This document shows positions 34,393 through 43,666 of a stretch of DNA of 64,000 bases, in pieces. A model generated the notes under the pieces. It worked only from the letters and a program-made list of their open reading frames with translations, made no database searches and was not told the DNA's origin. Origin of the DNA: JAUYQR01 sp050632395 (GTDB taxonomy: Bacteria > Pseudomonadota > Alphaproteobacteria > Rhodobacterales > Rhodobacteraceae); assembly GCF_050632395.1 (NCBI RefSeq), contig NZ_CP192600.1, positions 124,001 to 188,000 on the forward strand, in the 5' to 3' direction. The position numbers and the translations under genes are program-made. How positions within the stretch are numbered: position 1 is the stretch's first letter; each line of letters begins with the position of its first letter.

Positions 34393-35331
34393 GTGACCAG
34401 CACCCCGCCACCCGTCCGCCCTCCGATGGATGTGCCCCCCGACCTTGGCCTTGACGCGACCGCAGGGGCCGATCGGTTCCGGGTGCAGGGCGACCATGCG
34501 GCGCTGTGGTTCGAGGCTGGGTCCGATGTGCTGATCGTCAGCTTCGACAATTTGGCCACGATCGACGAAGGCTGGCCACGCGGCCCGTGGCTGCATCACC
34601 GGCTTGCACCGTTGGGTCATTCGATCCTTGGCGTGCAAAGCCACGCTAAGGACTGGTTTCGCCAGCCAACCGCCCCGGCCTTGCTACAGGGTCTGGAACA
34701 GCGCGGCTTCTTTCACCGGTTCCGCAAGATCATCCTGATGGGCGCGTCAATGGGCGGCTTTGCCGCGCTGAACTTTGCGCCGCTGATCCCCGAGGCGCGC
34801 GTGCTTGCCTTCAGCGCGCAATCGACGATGAACAAGACCATCGCGCCGTTCGAGGCCCGCTTTCCCTTCGCGGTGCGAAAATCGAACTGGGAAGGGATGC
34901 CGTTTCTCGATACTGCCGCCGCCATTCCCTACATCCGCAAGGCAGTGCTTCTTTATGACCCGCACACCCCCGAAGACCGCGCCCATGCGGCGCGGATGGA
35001 CGGGGCGAACGTGCAGCACGTCCACCTATCGCATGGCACGCACGAGGCGATCCGTGTCGTGCTGAAGGCCGGTGCGCTTCCGGCCCTCCTGTCGGACATG
35101 ATCGACCATGATGCCGTCGGGCATGGTTTTTTCACCGCCATGCGCGCCCGGAAAGCGGTGCCGAAATGGCAGCGGGCGATCCTTGCCAATGCAGCCGCAC
35201 GGGGCCATCCAAAGCTTGTGGTGCAAGCGGCGGATGCCATCCTGCGTGCCTCAGGTGGCGGCAGCGGCGACGACCTCGCCTTTGCGCGCCGTGCCCGTCG
35301 CACAGCGGGCAATATGCTTGCCGAAGGCTAG
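34393..35331 (+). CDS. Alpha/beta-hydrolase-like protein of the glycan island
   Basis: A 312-residue protein starting at GTG 34393, four bases after the preceding stop; the longer open frame upstream lies inside that gene. A nucleophile elbow LMGASMGGFAALNFAPL has Ser119. A possible catalytic His follows in HLSHGTHEAIRV, and a probable acidic residue lies in LLYDPHTPEDRAH. The core (VLIVSFDNLATIDEGWPRG) resembles proteins of surface-polysaccharide loci that are annotated only as alpha/beta fold. Substrate unknown. It may remove or add acyl groups on the glycan. Confidence 0.65.
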   Translation: MTSTPPPVRPPMDVPPDLGLDATAGADRFRVQGDHAALWFEAGSDVLIVSFDNLATIDEGWPRGPWLHHRLAPLGHSILGVQSHAKDWFRQPTAPALLQGLEQRGFFHRFRKIILMGASMGGFAALNFAPLIPEARVLAFSAQSTMNKTIAPFEARFPFAVRKSNWEGMPFLDTAAAIPYIRKAVLLYDPHTPEDRAHAARMDGANVQHVHLSHGTHEAIRVVLKAGALPALLSDMIDHDAVGHGFFTAMRARKAVPKWQRAILANAAARGHPKLVVQAADAILRASGGGSGDDLAFARRARRTAGNMLAEG

Positions 35332-35389
35332 GCCCATGTGCAAAAGCCGTGCTATGCGGGTGGCGAATACGGCAAGGGAAGCATAGCCG

Positions 35390-36280
35390 ATGGATCCGAC
35401 ACGCGCGCCGATGTGCGCCATGACAATGGTTGGCGGCGACCACTTCTTCCTGCAACGCTGGGTCGATTACTATGGTCGTCATCTTGGCCGTGAAAACCTC
35501 TATATCCTCAGCCACGGCGGCGATCCCGAACACAAGCGCATCGCCGATGGCGCCAACGTCATCTATCTGCCCTTCGATCCGACGCGCGACTGCTTCAACC
35601 AGCGGCGCTGGCAAATGCTGTCGCGGGTGACCTCGGGCTTCACCAACTTCTACAACTGGGTGCTGGTCGGCGACGTGGACGAGATCGTAGCCGTCGATCC
35701 CGACGTGTCGGACAATCTGGTCAACTACATCGCCAGCCTGCCCGAAAAACGCGGCCCGAAGGTCATTACCCCCTTTGCGATAGAAATGGTCCACAACCCG
35801 ACACTGGAGCCCGAGGCGATCACACCTGACCGCAACATACTGGACGTGCGCCGGATCTTCCGGCTGAACGCCAATTATGCCAAACCCTGCATCACCGCGA
35901 CAAAGCTCGATATCGTGCCCGGTGGCCATTTCGCCAGCCACCCCGACCTGTACCTTGACCCGCATCTTTACCTCTTTCACCTGCGCTTCATCGACTACGG
36001 CATGACCGAAGGCCGTCTCGCCACCCGCCGCGCCCAGCGCCAGATCCAAAGCGGTGCCTTGGGCGAGGTGGATCGGCAAAAGACCGGCTGGGATACCGCA
36101 TGGGATACCTACTCCGCCCTGTCGAAGCAGACGCCGCGCGCTGAGACGATTGATTTTCCTGACTTTCGCAAGGAAATGGTCGATGGCTGGCGTCCGAAGA
36201 AAGAGGTCTATTGGGCTCCGGGCGGTGCCCGGCCGAAAGGTGTCTACAAACTGCCCGAACGCTTTGCCCGCCTGTTCTGA
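35390..36280 (+). CDS. GT2-like (Glyco_tranf_2_4) glycosyltransferase, paralogue B
   Basis: A 296-residue enzyme with MDPTRAPMCAMTMV, FFLQRWVDYYGRHLGRENLY, LSHGGDPEHKRIADGANVI and a catalytic DVD (Asp95-Asp97) in VLVGDVDEIVAVDPDV. It parallels the product of 32551-33462 through its full length, including the NANYAKPCI and LDPHLYLFHLRFIDY blocks. The two copies flank the lectin-like and hydrolase genes in opposite orientation. It probably adds a related sugar to the same glycan. Confidence 0.85.
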   Translation: MDPTRAPMCAMTMVGGDHFFLQRWVDYYGRHLGRENLYILSHGGDPEHKRIADGANVIYLPFDPTRDCFNQRRWQMLSRVTSGFTNFYNWVLVGDVDEIVAVDPDVSDNLVNYIASLPEKRGPKVITPFAIEMVHNPTLEPEAITPDRNILDVRRIFRLNANYAKPCITATKLDIVPGGHFASHPDLYLDPHLYLFHLRFIDYGMTEGRLATRRAQRQIQSGALGEVDRQKTGWDTAWDTYSALSKQTPRAETIDFPDFRKEMVDGWRPKKEVYWAPGGARPKGVYKLPERFARLF

Positions 36281-36290
36281 AGGACCGCTG

Positions 36291-37715
36291 ATGCCCGACC
36301 AACCTTCCCCCGCCAAGACCGGCACCTTGCTGCGCGCGGCGAACGGCGACGTGATCGGCTATGATGAAAGCGGCCTGATCCTGCACCTTGCCGACCGGGT
36401 GATTGTCGATATCGCGGCCCGCCTGCCCCCGCCGCCTGCCGCCCCCGAAAAGCCGGTGCCGCAGCCGCTGCCAGACGATCTCGACATCTGGTCGGTTCAG
36501 CACGACGGCGACTGGACTCACTTTCACGGCAACCTGCCCGGCGGCGACAGCGCGCGTGCCTACCGCCGCCACGCCGCCGGTGGCGGAATGATCGCCGAAG
36601 CGCGTGGCCCGCTCCTTGCGCTTCTTGCAATCGGCGGCGCGCGTGCGGCGCTGGCCTCGCCCGGCCCGGCTCGCTTTCCCTACCACGTCGTGACGCCCGC
36701 CGATGACATCGGCGCTGTCGGCATGGCGGGCGACGGCAGCGCACCTGCGACTGCCCTGTTGCAGAACCTGACCGAACTGACCCACGAGGCGTTGATTGCC
36801 GACGCACTTCTTGCACGGCGGCGCGAGGCCAGCCTGTCACTGCCGCTGTTCTTCGTCCGCGCCGAAACCGACCGCGCCGCCGGTGCCGCCGACCTCGCCT
36901 TCGGCGAGGCGCTGGCAAATTTCAATCGCGCGCTTGCCAACCTGAAAGCCGCCGCTGCCAGCCTCGGAACGACCGCGCAGGTTCTGGCCGTCACCCTCGA
37001 TTTCGTTCTCGAGGACGTCACGGGCGATCCGATTGCCTACCGCGACGGGATGATTGCCCTGATGGAACGCATCACCCAAAGCCTCGGCCGACACGGTCTT
37101 GCGCGCCCGATCTTCCTTGCAGCCTTCGATTGCGGCACCCACAGCATCACCGAAGGCCCCGCCCTGACCGGCCAGTGGGAACTTGCGTGGAACCATGCCG
37201 ACCACCGGCTGCACTTCACCGCGCCAAGCTATGCCCTCCCGATCGACGATACGGGCCGCCTTACCGACGAAGGCCGCCGCCTGAAGGCACAGATCGCCGC
37301 CGAAGCGCTGGTTGCCCTCCAAGCCGAAGACCGCTGGGACTGTCCGACGATCCAGCTTGCCGAACGCCACGGCGACGACATCCGCCTTGTCTGCGACAGC
37401 GCCTCACCTTTGGTGATCGACCCTTCCGATCCCTTTGCCGCCGGTCCCTGCGCCGGATTCCACCTGTCCGGGGTGACCAACGGCGCCACGTTGCGCGCGG
37501 CCGAAGTTGACGCCGACGATCCGAAATCCGTGCGATTGCGCCTTACCCGCCGCCCCGAAGGCGACGACATCCATGTCGCCTACGCGCATGGCGCCGCCCC
37601 GCATCCCGGCCCCTTCCCGGCCAACCGTGGTGCGCTGCGCGACACCTGGTCGGCCAACGGCATGCACCGCTGGGCGCTGCCCGCACGGCTGCGACTAACC
37701 GACGGCCAAGCCTGA
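36291..37715 (+). CDS. Unrecognised protein of the glycan island
   Basis: A 474-residue protein from ATG 36291; the open frame begins earlier, but inside the upstream gene. It has no signal peptide and a Pro-rich stretch at about 45-65 (LPPPPAAPEKPVPQPLPDD). The central part (about 130-330) is Ala-rich and helical. A region with AAFDCGTHSITEGPALTGQW and HFTAPSYALPIDDTGRLTDEG distantly recalls the C-terminal end of SGNH/sialate O-acetylesterases. The last 150 residues look like a beta-rich domain. No family is assigned. It overlaps the sulfatase gene by one base (TGATG), so their functions are probably linked. Confidence 0.6.
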   Translation: MPDQPSPAKTGTLLRAANGDVIGYDESGLILHLADRVIVDIAARLPPPPAAPEKPVPQPLPDDLDIWSVQHDGDWTHFHGNLPGGDSARAYRRHAAGGGMIAEARGPLLALLAIGGARAALASPGPARFPYHVVTPADDIGAVGMAGDGSAPATALLQNLTELTHEALIADALLARRREASLSLPLFFVRAETDRAAGAADLAFGEALANFNRALANLKAAAASLGTTAQVLAVTLDFVLEDVTGDPIAYRDGMIALMERITQSLGRHGLARPIFLAAFDCGTHSITEGPALTGQWELAWNHADHRLHFTAPSYALPIDDTGRLTDEGRRLKAQIAAEALVALQAEDRWDCPTIQLAERHGDDIRLVCDSASPLVIDPSDPFAAGPCAGFHLSGVTNGATLRAAEVDADDPKSVRLRLTRRPEGDDIHVAYAHGAAPHPGPFPANRGALRDTWSANGMHRWALPARLRLTDGQA

Positions 37716-40024
37716 TGCCCTTTACCGCCGAGGCGATCGCGCAAGACAACATCTGCGTCATCTGGGTCGATGACATGATTGACGTCTTCACCTGGCGCAA
37801 TTCCTTCGGCATCGAAATCCAGACCCCGAACCTCGACCGCCTGCTGAACCGGGGCATCCGCTTTGCCAACGCCTACGCCACGATCCCGCTTTGCGCGCCC
37901 TGCCGGGCCGAACTTGCCACTGGTCTGTCGCCATTCCGCACCGGTCTGGTCGACCTCAACCGGTTCTGGCGCCAGGTTCTGCCACCGGAAAAGGCATGGG
38001 CCTACGATCTGCGCCGCGCGGGGTTCTACACCTTCACCACCGGCAAAGTGGACGCCACCTACCGCCCGATGCCGGAACGCTATCGCCGCGTGCTTTTCCA
38101 CGAGGATGTCCCAGCGCAAGACAGCGGCACGCGCACCAAGGTGAACTACTACCTCGACCGCGGCCCCGGCATTGCCGGTATCAACCACCCCAACGACGAC
38201 GGCTCGCAGGACGACCTGTTCTACGACCATTCCGTCGCCCAAAACGCGATCGACTTCGTTGGTCGCGCGAACACTTCGCGCCGCCACCTGATCCAGCTTG
38301 GCTTCAAGCACCCGCACTACAACCTTGAATGTCCCGACCGCTTCTACGCGCAATACGATGCCGCCGCGATCCGGTGGCCCGATATCGCCCACGCCGATGA
38401 TTACCACGGGCCCCAACCCGGCTTCGCGGTCTATGAGGCGGCCTACATCGCCAACGGCACCTGGACGCCCGAAAAATCCGGTGACGAGGCTTGGCGGCAG
38501 GTCGTGCGCGCCTATTTCGCCGCGATCAGCCATGTCGACGATGAGATCGGCCGCTTCCTGACCGCTCTCGAAGCTTCGCCGCTAGGGCAGAACACCACGG
38601 TCATCTTCCTCTCAGACAATGGCTTCAACCTCGGCAACCACGATAGCTTTCACAAGATGAGCCAGTGGGACTCTGCCGCCCACGTCCCGTTCGGCATCTG
38701 GAGCCCACGGATGGACGCTGGCCGCCTTGAAGACCTGCCAATTTCGCTGCACAACTTTCCGAAAACCATCATGCAGCTCGCGGGTTTGCCCCCGCGCCCC
38801 GACTGGGTGTCCGGTCAAAGCCTGCTGCCGCTGATCGACCCGTCCTTCGGCAGTTTCGACACCACGAAATCCCCGATCACCTCGGTGTTCGGCACCCTTT
38901 CGGTCCGTCCCTCGGTCAAGGGCTATCGCAACCTCCGCTACTTCCGCTACCCCAACGGCGAGGAGCATGTCTACGATGTCGTCGCCGACCCGGGCGAGAC
39001 GGAAAACCTTGCCGCCACCGCGCCGATGGATTTCCTGCGCGCCGAACTGGTGCGGGGCGCGCTCGACCTCGGCCTCGACCTGCGCGGATTCGAAAACCCG
39101 GCAGATGGCGTCAATGCCATGATGGCGGTGGACGGCTCGGTCGTCCTCGAAGGCCGCCGCGGCAACGACAACTACTGGGCCTACGGCGCCGAGGTCGAGA
39201 AGATCCGCGAGGCAAAGGACGGCGGGACCGACACGCTGTGGTACATGGGCGGCCCTGATGGCTATGTCCTCCACTGCCCGATGAATGTGGAAAACATCCG
39301 CATCGCCACCGTTGTCGCCCGTCACGAAGACCCCGCCGCCGCAAAACAGGAGGCCCGCACCCTCCGCATCGTCGCGCATCCCGACAGCCCGATCACCTTC
39401 GAGACGACCGAACGCGTTTTGGTTGACGTGCGCGGTTCACGCGGGAACGATGTGATGATCGGCCCGAAATACGGCGGTGCGATCTTTCACGGCGGTGATG
39501 GCGACGACCGGCTGATCGCGATTTCGGCGTCCGAAGCCTCGCGCCACCAGTTCTTCGGCGGTGCCGGCAACGATTATCTCCTCGGCGGAGGCGGGCGCGA
39601 TACGCTCGACGGCGGTACCGGCAACGATACGATCATCGGCACCGCCGCCCGCAACCTGATCCGCGCCGGACACGGCAATGACCTCGTGGTGGACGGCGAC
39701 GGATCTTCCGTCATCCACACCGGCCCCGGCCGCAACCGCATCCACCTTGGCGGCGGAAACGACACCGTCCACGCCGGCACCGGCATCAACCACATCGACC
39801 CTGGCCCCGGCGCGGTCGTCTTCATCCTCGCCTACGGCGGCGTCACCCACGTCAGCCAGTGGACTGAAAGCCAGGTCTACGACCTCACCGCCTGGCCAAG
39901 ACCCCCCACCGTCACCCGCCGCCCCGACGGCGCGGTCGACGTTACCCTCGGCCTTTCCGTCCTTCGCATCGTCGGCGTCCCCTCAACCCACGACCTCGCC
40001 CCCCAGATCAAGCAAGGTTCCTGA
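37715..40024 (+). CDS. Sulfatase fused to RTX calcium-binding repeats, probable type I secretion substrate
   Basis: A 769-residue protein. The N-terminal half is a sulfatase: DNICVIWVDDMID with metal ligands Asp19/Asp20, the CxPxR signature CAPCR (Cys60, the residue converted to formylglycine), FTTGKVDATY, and the second metal site in FLSDNGFNLGNHDSFHKMSQ. Residues about 470-580 are a beta-rich linker. From about 585 to 715 there are nine-residue GGxGxDxxx-type repeats (GGDGDDRLI, GGAGNDYLLGGGGRDTLDGG, TGNDTIIG). There is no signal peptide, as expected for an RTX protein exported by a type I system, but no ABC/HlyD exporter or sulfatase-maturing enzyme gene is in the window. It would cleave sulfate esters from an extracellular or surface glycan. 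Some members of this arylsulfatase-like family are phosphoesterases instead. Confidence 0.86.
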   Translation: MPFTAEAIAQDNICVIWVDDMIDVFTWRNSFGIEIQTPNLDRLLNRGIRFANAYATIPLCAPCRAELATGLSPFRTGLVDLNRFWRQVLPPEKAWAYDLRRAGFYTFTTGKVDATYRPMPERYRRVLFHEDVPAQDSGTRTKVNYYLDRGPGIAGINHPNDDGSQDDLFYDHSVAQNAIDFVGRANTSRRHLIQLGFKHPHYNLECPDRFYAQYDAAAIRWPDIAHADDYHGPQPGFAVYEAAYIANGTWTPEKSGDEAWRQVVRAYFAAISHVDDEIGRFLTALEASPLGQNTTVIFLSDNGFNLGNHDSFHKMSQWDSAAHVPFGIWSPRMDAGRLEDLPISLHNFPKTIMQLAGLPPRPDWVSGQSLLPLIDPSFGSFDTTKSPITSVFGTLSVRPSVKGYRNLRYFRYPNGEEHVYDVVADPGETENLAATAPMDFLRAELVRGALDLGLDLRGFENPADGVNAMMAVDGSVVLEGRRGNDNYWAYGAEVEKIREAKDGGTDTLWYMGGPDGYVLHCPMNVENIRIATVVARHEDPAAAKQEARTLRIVAHPDSPITFETTERVLVDVRGSRGNDVMIGPKYGGAIFHGGDGDDRLIAISASEASRHQFFGGAGNDYLLGGGGRDTLDGGTGNDTIIGTAARNLIRAGHGNDLVVDGDGSSVIHTGPGRNRIHLGGGNDTVHAGTGINHIDPGPGAVVFILAYGGVTHVSQWTESQVYDLTAWPRPPTVTRRPDGAVDVTLGLSVLRIVGVPSTHDLAPQIKQGS

Positions 40025-40096
40025 CCCAGGGGCTTCCTCTTCTCCAAATATCCCACGGGGGGTGTGGGGGGTGTGAAACCCCCCACACGCTGGCCA
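40022..40096 (+). repeat. Dispersed hairpin element, copy 1 (after the sulfatase gene)
   Basis: Begins at the stop codon and includes the constant block GGCTTCCTCTTCTCC and CAAATATCCCACGGG. Then comes a perfect hairpin: arm GTGTGGGGGG (40062-40071), loop TGTGAAA, arm CCCCCCACAC (40079-40088), ending CGCTGGC. A second copy with a different stem and the same loop is at 47418-47489. It may act as a terminator or mRNA 3'-end structure, though no T-run follows. Confidence 0.85.
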
Positions 40097-40169
40097 CATG
40101 CGGCACCAGTTTCCCATTTATCCCCTGCCACGTATCGCTTATGCCTCGCACGAAGCCACGGAGCGAACG

Positions 40170-41270
40170 ATGAGCCTCAACACCTTCGGCCACCTCTTCC
40201 GCGTCACCACCTGGGGCGAAAGCCACGGACCGGCCATCGGCTGCACAGTCGACGGCTGTCCACCGGGCATCGCCCTTGCCGAAGCCGATATCCAGCCCTG
40301 GCTCGACCGGCGCAAACCCGGACAGAACAAATACACCACCCAGCGGCAGGAGGCGGACGAGGTTCGTATCCTGTCGGGCGTGTTCGAGGGCGTGACGACC
40401 GGCACGCCGATCCAGCTGATGATCGAAAACACCGACCAGCGGTCCAAGGATTACGGCGATATCGCGCAGTCGTTCCGGCCGGGGCATGCCGACATCACCT
40501 ACCACCAGAAATACGGGGTGCGTGATTATCGGGGCGGCGGTCGGTCGTCGGCGCGCGAGACTGCGGCGCGGGTTGCGGCGGGAGGTGTGGCGCGCAAGGT
40601 GCTGGCAAGCCTCGCGCCGTTGGTCAAAATCACCGGCTACATGGTCCAGATGGGGCCGCACCAGATCGACCGCAGCCGGTTCGACGCGGCCGAGATCGAG
40701 CGCAACCCGTTCTGGACGCCGGACCCGCAGGCTACCGCCGATTGGGCGGTGTATCTGGACGAGCTGCGGAAATCCCATAACTCGGTCGGGGCGATCATCG
40801 AGGTGGTGGCGGAGGGTGTGCCGGCTGGCTTGGGCGCGCCGCTTTATGGCAAGCTGGACAGCGATCTGGCGGCGGCGATGATGTCGATCAACGCGGTCAA
40901 GGGCGTGGAGATTGGCGAGGGGATGGCAGCGGCCGCCCTGACCGGGGTGGAGAATGCCGACGAGATCCGGATGGGGCCAGATGGGCCGGAGTATCTGTCG
41001 AACCATGCCGGGGGGATCCTTGGGGGCATCTCGACCGGGCAGCCGGTGGTGTGCAGGTTTTCGGTGAAGCCGACCTCTTCGATCCTGACGCCGAGGCAGA
41101 CGATCACCTCGGGTGGGGCTGAGACGGACCTGATCACCAAGGGGCGGCATGATCCTTGCGTGGGCATCCGGGCGGTGCCGGTGGGCGAGGCGATGATGGC
41201 TTGTGTTATCCTTGACCACCTGCTGCTGGACCGGGGGCAGACCGGGGGGGTCCGGGGGCACATCGGGTGA
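40170..41270 (+). CDS. aroC: Chorismate synthase
   Basis: A 366-residue enzyme from ATG 40170 (MSLNTFGHLFRVTTWGESHG), with an SD-like GGAGCGA upstream; the longer frame to 40098 overlaps the upstream repeat element and is not supported. It makes chorismate from EPSP using reduced FMN, the last shikimate-pathway step. Signature segments are GESHGPAIGCTVDGCPPG, RPGHADITYHQKYGVRDYRGGGRSSARET (two adjacent motifs) and GGILGGISTGQP. Length is normal. It is followed at once by a terminator whose stem starts in its own stop codon. Confidence 0.97.
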   Translation: MSLNTFGHLFRVTTWGESHGPAIGCTVDGCPPGIALAEADIQPWLDRRKPGQNKYTTQRQEADEVRILSGVFEGVTTGTPIQLMIENTDQRSKDYGDIAQSFRPGHADITYHQKYGVRDYRGGGRSSARETAARVAAGGVARKVLASLAPLVKITGYMVQMGPHQIDRSRFDAAEIERNPFWTPDPQATADWAVYLDELRKSHNSVGAIIEVVAEGVPAGLGAPLYGKLDSDLAAAMMSINAVKGVEIGEGMAAAALTGVENADEIRMGPDGPEYLSNHAGGILGGISTGQPVVCRFSVKPTSSILTPRQTITSGGAETDLITKGRHDPCVGIRAVPVGEAMMACVILDHLLLDRGQTGGVRGHIG

Positions 41271-41292
41271 TGTCCCACGGTGGGACATTTTT
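41270..41292 (+). terminator. Terminator of aroC
   Basis: ATGTCCC (41270-41276), loop ACGGT and GGGACAT (41282-41288) are followed by TTTT. The first base of the stem is the last base of the aroC stop codon. Confidence 0.85.
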
Positions 41293-41346
41293 CGAACCCA
41301 GTGAAATCAAAGGCTTGGTTTCGAATTTAGCGACCTGTTAACACTT

Positions 41347-42051
41347 TCACGTCGACGGCGTGGCTCTTGGCCCCGCCCGCATCTGTGCCAGAAACTCGCG
41401 TAGCAATGGCACGCGGCGGGGACGGAAGCTTTCGTCGGTGCGTATCACCGCTTCCATCATGCCCAGCTTGAAACGGCGGAAATCCTGCCGCAGGCAGCAC
41501 CAGCCGAGGCACATCAGCTCGCGGTCCAGAAACACCACGCTCAGGGGCCAGATGCGCCGATCAGTCAGCGCGCCCACCTTGTCGCGGTAGCGGATGTCGA
41601 GTGCGCGTTCCTCCCACGCCGCTTCGCGGATCAGGGCCAGATGCGGCGGCGCGGGCGGGCGCTTTTCGAAGCGGTAGGTCTGTAGGACCGAATGCATCGC
41701 CTGCCGCTGCACCCGTTCGGGCAGCGTCGCCACGATCTTGGCCTGCGCTGCGGCCGCAGCCTTGGCCAAGGCCGGATCGCCCGCCATCCGCACCTCGGCC
41801 AGCCCGAGGACCAGCGCCTCCACCTCCAGCCGGGTGAACATCTGCGGTGGCAGGGCGGGGTCTTCGGTCAGGGTGTAGCCGACGCCCGCCGCGCCGTCGA
41901 TCAGGGCACCGCCGGCGCGCAGGGCATCAATGTCTCGGTAGAGCGTGCGTTCCGACACGCCGGTTTCTTCGGCCAGACGCGCGGCCGTTACCGGCTGCGG
42001 CAGCAGGCGCATGGCGGTCAAGAGGCGGAAAAGACGGTCGGCGCGGGGCAT
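41347..42051 (-). CDS. YafY/DeoR-type HTH regulator with WYL domain
   Basis: A 234-residue regulator. An N-terminal winged HTH (ADRLFRLLTAMRLLPQPVTA, with SERTLYRDIDALRAGG as recognition region) is followed by a WYL-type ligand-binding region (ALDIRYRDKVGALTDRRIWPL, FLDRELMCLGWCCLRQDFRRFKL split over two segments). WYL domains sense small ligands or nucleic-acid ends. It is divergent from the GST gene 73 bases away and probably controls that gene and itself. Confidence 0.88.
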   Translation of the reverse strand: MPRADRLFRLLTAMRLLPQPVTAARLAEETGVSERTLYRDIDALRAGGALIDGAAGVGYTLTEDPALPPQMFTRLEVEALVLGLAEVRMAGDPALAKAAAAAQAKIVATLPERVQRQAMHSVLQTYRFEKRPPAPPHLALIREAAWEERALDIRYRDKVGALTDRRIWPLSVVFLDRELMCLGWCCLRQDFRRFKLGMMEAVIRTDESFRPRRVPLLREFLAQMRAGPRATPST

Positions 42052-42124
42052 GGGTTCCTGACGGATTCTGGCAGGAGGGGTTCAGTATTCTCATCCGCAT
42101 GGAAAACGCAAAAGGAGAATTGCC

Positions 42125-42745
42125 ATGCTGACCTTCATCCATTCACCGAACTCGCGCTCTTCGGCGATCCTGACGCTGATCGAGGAAATTGGGATACAGG
42201 ATCGGGTCGAGACCCGCATCGTTGACATCGCTCGGTTCGATGGGTCGGGCCGCCGCGACCCGGCAAACCCGCACCCGGAAGGCAAGGTGCCGGCGCTGGT
42301 GCATGATGGGCAGGTGATCACCGAACGCGGCGCGATCATGCTGCACCTGTGCGGGCTGTTTCCCGACAGCGGGCTGTCACCGAAACCCGGCACGCCGGAG
42401 TGGGGCGTCTTTGCAAGCTGGCTGACGTGGTATCAGGGCGTGTTAGAGCCGGTTCTGATCCATTCATTCGCCAATCTGTCGCACCCGGCGCTGACCGCAA
42501 CCTTTCGCGGACCGGAGGAGGCGACGGCGCGCATCCGTGCGGCCTTGGAAAAGGGGCCGTGGCTGATGGGTGAACAATATTCCGCCGCCGACCTTCTGGT
42601 GCATTCACCCTATGCCTGGTTCAAGGATCTTACGCCCGATGACGCCGTGATCCGAGACTGGGTGGCCCGCTGCATGGCACGCCCCGCACGGCAGAGGGCG
42701 CTGGAGGCGGATGCGGCCATGAATGCGGGCCAGACCGCAGCCTGA
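42125..42745 (+). CDS. Glutathione S-transferase family protein
   Basis: A 206-residue GST with the N-terminal thioredoxin domain FIHSPNSRSSAILTLIEEIG, the cis-proline region EGKVPALVHDG and the glutathione-contacting ITERGAIMLHL. A helical C-terminal domain contains LMGEQYSAADLLVHSPYAWF. SD AAGGAG precedes the ATG. It is paired divergently with the WYL regulator, a common arrangement for inducible GSTs. Its stop lies in a 12-bp palindrome shared with the convergent EamA gene. Confidence 0.88.
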   Translation: MLTFIHSPNSRSSAILTLIEEIGIQDRVETRIVDIARFDGSGRRDPANPHPEGKVPALVHDGQVITERGAIMLHLCGLFPDSGLSPKPGTPEWGVFASWLTWYQGVLEPVLIHSFANLSHPALTATFRGPEEATARIRAALEKGPWLMGEQYSAADLLVHSPYAWFKDLTPDDAVIRDWVARCMARPARQRALEADAAMNAGQTAA

Positions 42746-42752
42746 CGTCAGG
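42741..42752. other. Palindrome CCTGACGTCAGG holding two convergent stop codons
   Basis: The perfect 12-bp palindrome contains TGA of the GST gene on the plus strand and TGA of the EamA gene on the minus strand, separated by two bases. Confidence 0.8.
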
Positions 42753-43638
42753 CGGGCGGAGGTTCGGCCTTCGCCCCCTGCATCCGCGCCAGTTGCACGG
42801 CAAGGATGCCTGCCATCACGATCACGACGCCCAGCATGTCGAGCGCGCGAATGGATTCGCCGAGGAGAAGCGCCGCGATCAACACACCGAAAAACGGGTT
42901 GAGGAAGTGGAACGCCGAGGCGCGAACCGTACCGATCCTGCCGACCAATGAGAACCAGAGCAGCGTGGCGGTCAGGCCGGGGATCAGGATCTGGTAGGCA
43001 AAGGCGGCGACCAGAGAGGGCGACCAGCGGATGAAAAGCGTCTCTGTTCCTGCAGAAACGAGGCCGAGGACCAGCGCACCGACCAGCATCTGCAGGCCGA
43101 CGATCATCAGGAGGTTGCCGCCCGAGGTGGCGCCGCGCAAGGTAAGGGTGGCGACGGCAAGTGCCACCGCGCCCGCGACGCACAGGGCGATGCCCACCGG
43201 ATCGGCCCCGCCGGAAATCCGCGTGCCCATGATCAGCCCGACGCCCGCCATGCCGACGACCAGCCCGGCGACGCCCAGCGCCGGCACCTTCTGGCGCAGG
43301 AATATCCAGCCCAGCGCCGCGACGATCAATGGCATCGAGGCGGCGATGATGGCGGCCAGCGACGCCTCGACCGTCTGCATCGCGACGAAGTTGAGGCCAA
43401 GGTAGAGCGCATTCTGGCACAGGCCGAACACGATGACAGACCGTGCCTGCGGCCGTGTCAGCCGCCATGTCTGGCCCAGCGCGCGGGCGATGACCACGGC
43501 GAGGAGGCCCGAGATCAGGAAGCGCAGGCAAAGCGAGGCAAGGGGCGGCGCGTGGGCCACGATCACCCGCGCGGTGGCAAAGGCCGAAGACCACATCAGC
43601 GCGAAGGCCGTGCCCATCAGGATTGCGCGAATGTCCAC
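42748..43638 (-). CDS. EamA/DMT-family drug or metabolite exporter
   Basis: A 296-residue inner-membrane protein with about ten hydrophobic helices arranged as two EamA repeats. Typical segments are ILMGTAFALMWSSAFATAR at the start, FGLCQNALYLGLNFVAMQ and EASLAAIIAASMPLIVAAL in the first half, and ASAFHFLNPFFGVLIAALLLGE in the second. The family exports amino acids, nucleosides or toxic metabolites; substrate not predictable. Confidence 0.9.
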   Translation of the reverse strand: MDIRAILMGTAFALMWSSAFATARVIVAHAPPLASLCLRFLISGLLAVVIARALGQTWRLTRPQARSVIVFGLCQNALYLGLNFVAMQTVEASLAAIIAASMPLIVAALGWIFLRQKVPALGVAGLVVGMAGVGLIMGTRISGGADPVGIALCVAGAVALAVATLTLRGATSGGNLLMIVGLQMLVGALVLGLVSAGTETLFIRWSPSLVAAFAYQILIPGLTATLLWFSLVGRIGTVRASAFHFLNPFFGVLIAALLLGESIRALDMLGVVIVMAGILAVQLARMQGAKAEPPPA

Positions 43639-43666
43639 GTGTGGTCCCCCGGCTTAGGCCTTGGGG

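Noticed and set aside
40008..41288. Minus-strand open frame of 426 codons opposite aroC
   Set aside because: His/Arg-rich shadow of a well-conserved chorismate synthase.
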